Of a stretch of DNA of 11,835 nt, positions 6,098 through 11,835 are shown one piece after another. This DNA is from Candidatus Poseidoniaceae archaeon (GTDB lineage Archaea; Thermoplasmatota; Poseidoniia; Poseidoniales; Poseidoniaceae), in contig JAKMGM010000094.1 of NCBI GenBank assembly GCA_022424925.1, positions 1-11,835 on the forward strand. Direction: 5' to 3'. Under the pieces are notes generated by a model. The model was not told the origin of the DNA. It made no database searches and was given only the letters and a program-made list of their open reading frames with translations. How positions within the stretch are numbered: position 1 is the stretch's first letter; every line of letters starts with the position of its first letter. Both the position numbers and the translations under genes were made by a program.

Positions 6098-8665
6098 TTA
6101 ACAACCTATACCTGCTACGATGTTTTCAAGGTTCTTCGTCATCATAGACATATACGTGTCATCACTGTCACTCGGTGCAAGTTCCATCGTATACAAGATT
6201 TTGATGGCTACACCCGTCTCGTCAACGATGCTTTGCACTGAATCAGTGTCGGTATTTTCTTCGACAAAGAGCACGCCGATGTCTTCTTCGTTGATGAAAT
6301 CAACGACCTTGGCAATGTCTGCAGGAGACGGTTCACCTTCAGGGTCAAGGCCGTGCACAGTGACGAATTGAATGTCATATTCAACTGCAATGTATGAGTA
6401 GGCGTTGTGGTTGGCTGCGACTGTTTTCTTGTGTCCGCCTGCCATGCACAGTCCGTCATCCCCAAACGCCACATCAAAGGCATCGTCGAGAGCGGTCAGT
6501 TGCACTGAATACGCTGCTGCATTAACACCGAATGTATCATTTCCGCTCGGGAATTGTGTTGAAAGGCCATCGAGAACAACGTTGAGTTGCGCATTGAACG
6601 CTAACGGATTGAGCCAGCTGTGTGGGTCAAAGTTGAGCATTTCTTCATCGCCGTGGTCATCATGTTCATCGCCGTCTTCATCAGCGTGTTCGTCGTCTTC
6701 TTCACCATCATGGTCATCGTGTGTGTCTTCAGAATGTTCGCTGTGATCGTGACCATCCTCACCCATCAATACATGGTATTCAATATGGTCAGGGAGAGCG
6801 AATCCGTACTCGCCTTCTGCATCGATATGAATCGTCACGTAGGCCATTTCAGGGTTCGACCAAGCATCAACATCTTCGATGAAATGTTCCAATTCAGTCA
6901 TGTTGAGCAAACCGTCCGAATTCATGTCGGACTCGTTGAACATCTCCATGAGGATTTCTTCCGTGTGCTCATCATGGTCGTCATGCTCATCGTGGCTGTC
7001 ATCGCCACCCGGCCCACCGGTTGCAGCAGTCCACATGAGTCCTGCCGCTTCGCAATCAGCCTGGTTGGTGTAACCGGAATCGACGGAGTGGGTCGCCGTG
7101 TTATAGCAGACCATGCCGGACGCATCACCGTGTGAATCGTCGTGGTCATCATGGTTGTCTTCAGTCCATGCAACCCAGAACTCATCCCATGAGATGTGGC
7201 TATCGTTGTTTGAATCATGTTGTTCAAGTGCTTCTTCAGGAGTGAGAGGAGCATTTTCGTATTCCTCGACTTCTTCGATGAAGTGTTCAAGTTCACTCAC
7301 GTTGAGCAAACCATCGCTGTTCGTGTCCGATTCGTTGAAGATTTCCATGAGCATTTCTTCTTCGTGTTCATCATGCTCGTCATGGTCGTCATGCTCATCG
7401 TGCGTCGAATTGCCTTCAGACTCGTTATGGTGCGTTTCGTTACCTTCGGATTCGTTGTGGTCGCCATGTTCATCATGGTCATCATGGTCGTTTTCCCACG
7501 CCATCCAAAATTCGTCCCAAGACAAATGGCTGTCGTTGTTCGAGTCCATTTCTTCCAAAGCGTGTTCTGGTGTGAGTTCGTGGTCGTCTTCATCGTGATG
7601 GTCGTCGTGGTCATCTGCTTCCATCCACATGTGGCCTGCAGCTACACACGCTTCTTCAGTCGTGTGGTTGGTATTGGTGTGCGATGCGGCGTCATGACAG
7701 TAATCTCCGTCATGGTCGTCGTGGTCGTCCTCTTCCATCCACATAAATCCGCCTGCTTCACATTCTTCCTCATTGTCGATATCGTTGTTGGTGTGGTCAG
7801 ACATGTCATGGCAAACGCCGTGTTCGTCGGCGTGAGCATGGTCGTGGTGAGCGTGTCCACCCCCCATCTTGAGAACGGCCATTGTGAAATCTTCCGGGTG
7901 AACGGCATCGAATTCGAGGACATACTCGCCTTCCTCAAGATGGAAGATGGAGATGATAGTGTCGGCTGGGCAGCCTTCAGGATTGGTGATTGTTTCTTCG
8001 GCTTCAGCGTGTGCATGGCCTTCATGAGCGCCGTGGTCGTCATGGTCATCATCACCATGTTCATCATGGTCATCATCAGCATGCTCGTCTTCGTCATGGT
8101 CGTCGTGGCTGTCTTCGTCGTGGTCATCATGCGGGAACGACATGTTGAATGCTGTGTATTCAGCATGAACTTCAACATCATCTGCATGGCTTGATTCGTC
8201 GACCATTTCGAAGGCTTCATACGGTCCATTGGACAGTGTTTCACAAAGATCAGTTACGAGCATGCCCTCATAATCAAGCGTGTCTTGACCGTCAGGCATA
8301 GCGTGAACTTCAATAGACGTTGGGGCATTTGTGAGCAAAGAAAGGGTCGAATCAACCCAAGGTTCGAGTCCGAGTCCGTGGTAGAAGAAAATGTCAGCCT
8401 GTTCAAGTCGAATAAGGTCGTTTGCAGTCGGTTCATAGTCGTGCACGGGGATGTTATCAAGACTCATGTATTGCAAATCCACTCTGTCACCAGCCACCGC
8501 TTTGACAAGTTCGCCAATGTGGTACGTGGAAACCATAACGGTTCCAAGTGAGTCTCCGTTTTCCTCTTCTGAAGAGGTCTCATTCGATGCATCGAGGCAA
8601 CCTGCAAGGGTTGAAAAAATCAGTAGCAGGCTCAACAGCATAGCGCGTTTCCGCGTTGGGTTCAT
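6098..8665 (-). CDS. znuA: ZnuA-type metal-binding lipoprotein with giant His/Asp, EF-hand and Cys-module insert
   Basis: This is the extracellular, lipid-anchored receptor that hands metal to the permease. A signal peptide ends in lipobox LAGC (Cys23). The ZnuA/TroA core is split: residues 24-133 contain HDYEPTANDL (ligand His75); residues 678-855 contain DPHSWLNP (His682) and NHNAYSYI (His753). Three histidines match the zinc type of cluster A-I binding proteins. The two core parts add up to about 290 residues, the usual mature size. Between them, exactly where ZnuA has its short His-rich loop, lie about 544 residues with about 70 histidines (hand count). They comprise His/Asp tracts, four EF-hand loops (starting 374, 447, 484, 580), three Cys modules (283-312, 321-350, 518-547) and two similar beta-like segments (236-268, 608-636). 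ATG at 8665 lies about 28 bp from a TATA-like palindrome, fitting a leaderless transcript. It is the first gene of the znuACB operon. Confidence 0.95.
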   Translation of the reverse strand: MNPTRKRAMLLSLLLIFSTLAGCLDASNETSSEEENGDSLGTVMVSTYHIGELVKAVAGDRVDLQYMSLDNIPVHDYEPTANDLIRLEQADIFFYHGLGLEPWVDSTLSLLTNAPTSIEVHAMPDGQDTLDYEGMLVTDLCETLSNGPYEAFEMVDESSHADDVEVHAEYTAFNMSFPHDDHDEDSHDDHDEDEHADDDHDEHGDDDHDDHGAHEGHAHAEAEETITNPEGCPADTIISIFHLEEGEYVLEFDAVHPEDFTMAVLKMGGGHAHHDHAHADEHGVCHDMSDHTNNDIDNEEECEAGGFMWMEEDDHDDHDGDYCHDAASHTNTNHTTEEACVAAGHMWMEADDHDDHHDEDDHELTPEHALEEMDSNNDSHLSWDEFWMAWENDHDDHDEHGDHNESEGNETHHNESEGNSTHDEHDDHDEHDEHEEEMLMEIFNESDTNSDGLLNVSELEHFIEEVEEYENAPLTPEEALEQHDSNNDSHISWDEFWVAWTEDNHDDHDDSHGDASGMVCYNTATHSVDSGYTNQADCEAAGLMWTAATGGPGGDDSHDEHDDHDEHTEEILMEMFNESDMNSDGLLNMTELEHFIEDVDAWSNPEMAYVTIHIDAEGEYGFALPDHIEYHVLMGEDGHDHSEHSEDTHDDHDGEEDDEHADEDGDEHDDHGDEEMLNFDPHSWLNPLAFNAQLNVVLDGLSTQFPSGNDTFGVNAAAYSVQLTALDDAFDVAFGDDGLCMAGGHKKTVAANHNAYSYIAVEYDIQFVTVHGLDPEGEPSPADIAKVVDFINEEDIGVLFVEENTDTDSVQSIVDETGVAIKILYTMELAPSDSDDTYMSMMTKNLENIVAGIGC
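6860..7246 (-). repeat. EF-hand pair unit 2 in ZnuA insert
   Basis: Encodes residues 474-602 and repeats unit 1. Its loops are DSNNDSHISWDE (484-495) and DMNSDGLLNMTE (580-591), again with all calcium-ligand positions filled. The linker between the hands also holds the third Cys module. Over the 14 codons from Asp484 to Trp497, compared with Asp374 to Trp387 of unit 1, eight differences are silent and one is a Leu to Ile change. Confidence 0.85.
7025..7114 (-). repeat. Cys module 3 in ZnuA insert
   Basis: Residues 518-547. Cys520-Tyr-Asn, Ala-Thr-His-Ser, then Cys538-x-Ala-Ala-Gly-Leu-Met-Trp. The Cys spacing is 18. It lies inside the linker of the second EF-hand pair, unlike modules 1 and 2, which precede the first pair. 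Confidence 0.65.
7250..7576 (-). repeat. EF-hand pair unit 1 in ZnuA insert
   Basis: Encodes residues 364-472. The first EF-hand loop is DSNNDSHLSWDE (374-385) and the second DTNSDGLLNVSE (447-458). Both have acidic or Asn residues at loop positions 1, 3 and 5, Ser or Asn at 9, and Glu at 12, as expected for calcium binding. A His/Asp/Asn linker of about 43 residues separates the two hands. This unit is repeated directly in 6860-7246. Confidence 0.85.
7616..7705 (-). repeat. Cys module 2 in ZnuA insert
   Basis: Residues 321-350. Cys323-His-Asp, Ala-Ser-His-Thr, then Cys340-x-Ala-Ala-Gly-His-Met-Trp-Met. The Cys spacing is again 17, and it sits almost immediately after module 1, with a His/Asp spacer between them. 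Confidence 0.7.
7730..7819 (-). repeat. Cys module 1 in ZnuA insert
   Basis: Residues 283-312. The pattern is Cys285-His-Asp, Ser-x-His-Thr, then Cys302-x-Ala-Gly-Gly-x-Met-Trp-Met. The two cysteines are 17 residues apart, and the module is followed by a His/Asp tract. A disulfide-stabilised mini-domain is likely; its role is unknown. Confidence 0.7.
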
Positions 8666-8687
8666 GCGTCGCCGTAGGATATTAACT

Positions 8688-8699
8688 ATTTAATTAAAT
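8688..8699 (-). promoter_or_regulatory. Palindromic TATA-like box / candidate operator of znuACB
   Basis: ATTTAATTAAAT is a perfect 12-bp palindrome centred about 28 bp upstream of the znuA ATG, the right place for the TATA box of a leaderless transcript. A repressor bound here would block TBP. The neighbouring divergent NikR-like protein is the obvious candidate; this is inference. Confidence 0.6.
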
Positions 8700-8710
8700 C
8701 TAATAATTAG
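8700..8710. promoter_or_regulatory. Second palindrome in the znuA/regulator intergenic region
   Basis: CTAATAATTAG is a perfect 5+1+5 inverted repeat directly abutting the first palindrome. It lies about 43-53 bp upstream of the regulator ATG at 8753. It may be an operator half of a composite site or part of the basal promoter. The sequence is A/T-rich, so chance palindromes are easier here. Confidence 0.4.
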
Positions 8711-8752
8711 AAATGTGGAAATTATTATGAATGAATGACTGGTAGGGACATC

Positions 8753-9178
8753 ATGAGCAAAGTTATATCCTTCAGTTCCGATGATTCGTTTGCAGAAAAT
8801 CTCGAACACTTGATTACTTCTTCCGGATACCAAAACCGGAGTCGCTTTCTTCGTGATGCAGCATTGCATTTTGCCGAAATGCAACGCCGAGGCGAACTTC
8901 GTGATATGGACGACGAAGAAATTATTGAGGGCCATCTTGTCATTTACTACCAGCACGGAGTTGAGGCAAAGTTGCTTGAAATACGGCATTCGCACGAACT
9001 CGATATTTCATCGTACAACCATAGTTGCCTGAGCCATAGTCACACGTGTGTGGATGTATTCCATGCAGTCGGCAAGGCCGTCAATTTCCGTAATGCCATC
9101 GACCTGTTGCGTAACACACCGAGTGTCGACAAAGTCTCGTTCATCAGTGCTCCGATGCGAGATGAAGGTTGCTGTTAA
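8753..9178 (+). CDS. NikR-like ribbon-helix-helix metal-responsive regulator
   Basis: Predicted DNA-binding repressor or activator of 141 aa, close to NikR (about 133-148). Residues 1-45 fit a ribbon-helix-helix domain: strand KVISFSS, helix, turn GYQNRSRFLRDAAL (25-38), much like the GYNNRSEAIRD turn of E. coli NikR. Residues 58-134 fit the ACT-like metal domain (HLVIYYQHG at 61-69, LDISSYNHSCLSHSHTCVDV at 83-102). Hand alignment puts Cys99 on the nickel ligand Cys95 and His81 near His76, but the two NikR His87/His89 positions fall on Ser91 and Leu93. His90, Cys92, His95 and His97 sit beside them, and the protein ends Cys-Cys. An in-frame ATG at 8735 exists, but starting at 8753 puts the first strand at the N-terminus, as in the family. 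It is divergent from znuA, so zinc sensing is inferred. Confidence 0.85.
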   Translation: MSKVISFSSDDSFAENLEHLITSSGYQNRSRFLRDAALHFAEMQRRGELRDMDDEEIIEGHLVIYYQHGVEAKLLEIRHSHELDISSYNHSCLSHSHTCVDVFHAVGKAVNFRNAIDLLRNTPSVDKVSFISAPMRDEGCC

Positions 9179-9260
9179 GATTCTGTCTGGCCCTTGAATC
9201 ACCTGCAGTTTGTGTGAACCCTACCAGTGAGTCTTTGAACTGAATGAACAAGGGTGTATC

Positions 9261-11591
9261 ATGTCCGACTCAAGCAAAACTGGGCCTGTCGATGTATCAG
9301 CATACTTGGATATGTTCACCGAACAACTTGAAAAATTGTACGGTGAAAGCCCTCACGAGAAAGGAGACGCCATGTATCATGGAGCGCAATCAACTTCGAT
9401 GAGCGAAGAAGAATACAAAGAGTTTCATCATCGGCGCAAGGTGAGAACGCTCGAACTTGTTCGCCACCTCAAAGACCAGCTTGACATTCTATCACAAGGC
9501 GTTGAAGCGCGAGACACAGGGGCATTCGATGAGGATGATGAGGACAATGTCTATGAAAAAACGGCAGACCGAGACGCACAATTCCGCCAACTGTCTGGTT
9601 TCACGATAGCAACGCTGGAAACCGTTAAAGATTACTTCAGTTGGAGTACTGTCCAAAGCCAGTGGGCAAGTGACATAAGCGCTTTTTCAGATGAAATGGG
9701 CGCAGAGGGCTCTACCGACGAACTCCTAAGAAACAACATCTTCGGCAAAAGTGATTCCGAATATGCAATTGACAACCTTTCACTCGGCGATTACGGTGAA
9801 AACGGACCGAGTTATGGCACCTTTTTGGAAATGCTCATTCTGAAACTGAACCAGGCTTTACTGAGTACTGTGACGAATCTCGTCATTCACACAATGAACG
9901 CCAACGACATCCCTTCTGTTGACAAAATTTTTGACAGCGAAATCGAGGTTGAATCCTACGCCGAAGCAGCAATGGAATTTTTGAAACACCCTGAGGCCTT
10001 TGCAGCGATTGACTTTTCGATATCTGATGCTAAAGCCGAAGAGATTCACACCAGTCTTCTGACAATCGAATGGATGACAAAGCGCTTGAACGCCACATTA
10101 CAGGCTCTTCCGCTAGGTAAAGGAGAATACAAAGTCAACCTATCGGATGTGGAGAGTCATGTTCCTACCAACTCTTTTCAACCGAGAAAAACCTTCGAAA
10201 ATCTTGGCATGTGGCCACTTTCACGTAGCGAGTCATGGCAATCGTTATCAGAGCTCGACTTGAACAACTGGATAGGGCCTGAACAGCATTCACAGAGAAT
10301 GGATTGCTCTGAAAGTCTTCACAAAATACTCTATCGTGATTTTACTGACTTCATACAGTCCATTGGCTATCAGCACAAAAAAGTCACGGGCTATGACGGC
10401 GCAAAGCGTGTGAAACCATCACTCAAATTATTCAGTTGGGATGAACGGGATTGCAAGTATCGCGCAGATGCCACCCTCTTTTTCTACAATGCAGCGTGCC
10501 CTATATCGCAATCAGAGATGAGAATTGCCGTAACCAGTAATGCCATTTTTTCATACTCGATGACGATTCACGCTGGTCTAGAACTGTTCGGCGGAAACGC
10601 ATCCAGCGAAGGAAATGATTCACTCCAAGTTCGTGAGAAAACCGAACAGTTTGTGAAGCAGCTGTTTGAGGAGTTTGATGAATACCAGCGTCAAGACGGA
10701 TTGCTTAAAAATTCGAAATTTGATGCAGGAACGATTTTGCAACTTCAAACCAAACAACGTTCGTTTGATGACATGATCTTAACGAGTTCCAAAAGACAAC
10801 TCCTTGATGAAAATATTTTTGCTCTGCTTTCCAACTCTTCTCGCCTTGTTGAGCGTGGAGTAGAAACGAACCGTGGCGTGATGCTTGCAGGACCACCCGG
10901 TGTAGGGAAATCACTCACAATTGATGCCATAATCTCTGAAGCCAACTGTACCGTTGTGTTCACGAACTTCGCTTCACTAAGTAAGATAATGGATGAAATT
11001 TTTCATTTGTCTCGAAGATACGCCCCCACAATATTGATTCTTGAGGATATTGATGCACTTGGCATAACCAATCAGCGAGGTGAATTCGGTTCTGGTGCAG
11101 GACTTTCGACATTACTCAATCATATGGATGGAATTAGCAACAACAACGGCGTGATTACTGTGGCCACAAGCAACCACCCGGAAAACCTTGACTGGGCACT
11201 CATTGCTCGGCCAGGGCGCTTTGATGTTCGCATTGATTACCCGTACCCGGATAAAGCCATGCTGCTCAGTATTCTAAAACTCAAACTGAAACCTTTCCCG
11301 TGTGATTCAAAACTCAATTTGGACGTACTTGTTGAAACAATGCCGCTTGGCTTCACAGGCTCCCACATACACGATATCGTGAACCAAGCGAACTATATTT
11401 CGGTGAACAATTCGAAGCAGGACGCCAAGGATATTGTCATCACGCAGGAATCACTCGCATCGGCAACAGAACGCTCGTTGTACAATTTCAAGAAGTTCTT
11501 GGATGAACGGCCGCATGTCGTATTGCAGAATCCACCTACAGCTCAAGAAGTCCTCAAAGGGAAAAACAGCAACAATTCTTTCTTTCAGTAA
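9261..11591 (+). CDS. Large AAA+ ATPase with BCS1-like Walker B and unknown N-terminal region
   Basis: The 776-aa protein has one C-terminal AAA+ module at about 515-745. Visible motifs are Walker A GPPGVGKS (544-551), Walker B ILILEDIDAL with Glu595-Asp596 in place of the usual Asp-Glu (as in BCS1-type AAA proteins), sensor 1 TSN (Asn638), and arginine fingers in ARPGRFD (Arg650, Arg653). These predict an ATP-driven ring that remodels or unfolds a substrate. The first 510 or so residues match no family I recognise. They contain a charged helical stretch (46-85), an acidic linker (about 88-95), mainly helical sequence to about 300, and a beta-rich part around 355-455. There are no membrane segments, so it is probably cytoplasmic. 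ATG at 9261 is preceded by AGGGTG about 5 nt upstream. It follows the regulator by 82 bp and precedes a rhodanese lipoprotein; no functional link to zinc is visible. Confidence 0.9.
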   Translation: MSDSSKTGPVDVSAYLDMFTEQLEKLYGESPHEKGDAMYHGAQSTSMSEEEYKEFHHRRKVRTLELVRHLKDQLDILSQGVEARDTGAFDEDDEDNVYEKTADRDAQFRQLSGFTIATLETVKDYFSWSTVQSQWASDISAFSDEMGAEGSTDELLRNNIFGKSDSEYAIDNLSLGDYGENGPSYGTFLEMLILKLNQALLSTVTNLVIHTMNANDIPSVDKIFDSEIEVESYAEAAMEFLKHPEAFAAIDFSISDAKAEEIHTSLLTIEWMTKRLNATLQALPLGKGEYKVNLSDVESHVPTNSFQPRKTFENLGMWPLSRSESWQSLSELDLNNWIGPEQHSQRMDCSESLHKILYRDFTDFIQSIGYQHKKVTGYDGAKRVKPSLKLFSWDERDCKYRADATLFFYNAACPISQSEMRIAVTSNAIFSYSMTIHAGLELFGGNASSEGNDSLQVREKTEQFVKQLFEEFDEYQRQDGLLKNSKFDAGTILQLQTKQRSFDDMILTSSKRQLLDENIFALLSNSSRLVERGVETNRGVMLAGPPGVGKSLTIDAIISEANCTVVFTNFASLSKIMDEIFHLSRRYAPTILILEDIDALGITNQRGEFGSGAGLSTLLNHMDGISNNNGVITVATSNHPENLDWALIARPGRFDVRIDYPYPDKAMLLSILKLKLKPFPCDSKLNLDVLVETMPLGFTGSHIHDIVNQANYISVNNSKQDAKDIVITQESLASATERSLYNFKKFLDERPHVVLQNPPTAQEVLKGKNSNNSFFQ

Positions 11592-11626
11592 AGCATGGTG
11601 GCATCAGCCCACATGATTAGTATCAA

Positions 11627-11835
11627 ATGAAGAAACACGCACGGCGTTTCATGCGAGTCGTATTTGTTTTGCTCATTCTCCTGCTTCTGCCCGGTTGCAC
11701 CGCAGCCAATGACTGGGAGCGCGTCGATGCCGAAGCGTTCGCGCAAGCCATAGAAGACTACCCAGATGGAATGCTATTGGATGTCCGAACCACTGCAGAA
11801 TGGGAACAGGATGGGCACCTCGAAAACGCCACACT
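11627..11835 (+). CDS. Rhodanese-like domain lipoprotein (3' truncated by window edge)
   Basis: Only the first 69 residues are in the window. Residues 1-24 form a basic N-terminus, a strongly hydrophobic core and a lipobox LPGC (Cys24), so the protein is exported and lipid-anchored. Residues 50-65 read LLDVRTTAEWEQDGHL, the characteristic start of a rhodanese domain (LLDVR, then E-W/Y, then G-H-I/L). The family moves sulfane sulfur through an active-site Cys, which would lie beyond the window edge, so activity cannot be judged. The gene starts 35 bp after the AAA+ ATPase on the same strand and may be co-transcribed with it. No clear ribosome site precedes the ATG. Confidence 0.85.
   Translation, partial: MKKHARRFMRVVFVLLILLLLPGCTAANDWERVDAEAFAQAIEDYPDGMLLDVRTTAEWEQDGHLENAT

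Larger units (their letters stand above)
6635..8266 (-). repeat. Expanded metal-binding loop of znuA (low-complexity His/Asp coding region)
   Basis: This stretch encodes residues 134-677, the insert in the ZnuA core. It is dominated by irregular copies of codons for His-Asp, Asp-Asp and His-Glu, so the plus strand shows repeated gtcatcatg-like words. The tracts lie at about 179-219, 271-286, 314-320, 353-362, 393-435, 504-512, 557-567 and 636-672, separated by folded-looking modules. The low-complexity DNA also produces long open frames on the other strand, which are not genes. Confidence 0.85.

Noticed and set aside
6620..7135. 171-aa plus-strand open frame and similar frames within 6405-7598
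   Set aside because: Same low-complexity mirror effect over the znuA insert, with no ribosome site and no recognisable domain.
7217..8194. 325-aa open frame on the plus strand opposite znuA, full of Val, Met, Ile and Phe
   Set aside because: It is the antisense of His/Asp codons (cat/gac read as atg/gtc), which makes an artificial hydrophobic protein. The minus strand encodes a complete, recognisable ZnuA.
6635..8266. Possible CRISPR or tandem DNA repeat suggested by recurring gtcatcatg words
   Set aside because: There is no constant repeat-spacer geometry. The words follow the reading frame of His/Asp codons in one protein, with silent variation between copies.
6098..8665. Possibility that znuA is two genes or an assembly chimera
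   Set aside because: The frame is open throughout, the two core parts complement each other at the known loop position, and the parts together match the normal ZnuA length. An intentional insert is the better reading.
8735..8752. Earlier in-frame ATG for the regulator, adding six residues
   Set aside because: NikR-family proteins begin directly with the first beta strand, which starts right after the ATG at 8753. The extra residues fit less well, though the upstream start is not excluded.
8725..8756. TTATGA ... TCATGA inverted half-sites resembling the NikR operator GTATGA-N16-TCATAC
   Set aside because: The spacing is 20 rather than 16, both half-sites deviate from consensus, and the second overlaps the regulator start codon. 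It is too weak to call.

Overview
The window looks archaeal and probably marine. Several genes have an A/T-rich TATA-like box about 23-30 bp upstream of the start codon, which suggests leaderless transcripts, while genes inside an operon have strong GGAGG ribosome sites. Secreted proteins are lipobox-anchored, very acidic, and carry many N-x-S/T sequons. This style fits marine group II Euryarchaeota (Ca. Poseidoniales, Thermoplasmatota). The lineage is inferred from style, because no marker gene is present.

Layout. Positions 43-3210 hold three minus-strand genes in a row: a small unknown protein (101 aa), a SelO/YdiU-family protein AMPylase, and a two-TM protein with a cysteine-rich outer domain. 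Positions 3376-4287 hold a plus-strand polytopic membrane protein resembling YjdF/DUF2238. It converges on a minus-strand metal ABC importer occupying 4318-8665 (znuA-znuC-znuB order). A small NikR-like ribbon-helix-helix regulator (8753-9178) is divergent from znuA, and the two share an 87-bp A/T-rich intergenic region with two perfect palindromes. Positions 9261-11591 hold a 776-aa AAA+ ATPase with a BCS1-like Walker B motif and a large unrecognised N-terminal half. The window ends inside a rhodanese-like lipoprotein.

The centrepiece is the zinc locus. The solute-binding protein has an ordinary ZnuA core of about 290 residues (His ligands 75, 682 and 753). Its usual short His-rich loop is replaced by roughly 540 residues of His/Asp tracts, four EF-hand loops in two duplicated pairs, three Cys modules and two similar beta-type segments. 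The ATPase also ends in a His-rich tail. The neighbouring regulator has the NikR fold pattern, but its metal-ligand pattern does not match nickel NikR. Together these suggest a zinc importer with an oversized extracellular metal-capturing domain, under a NikR-fold sensor that may be specific for zinc.
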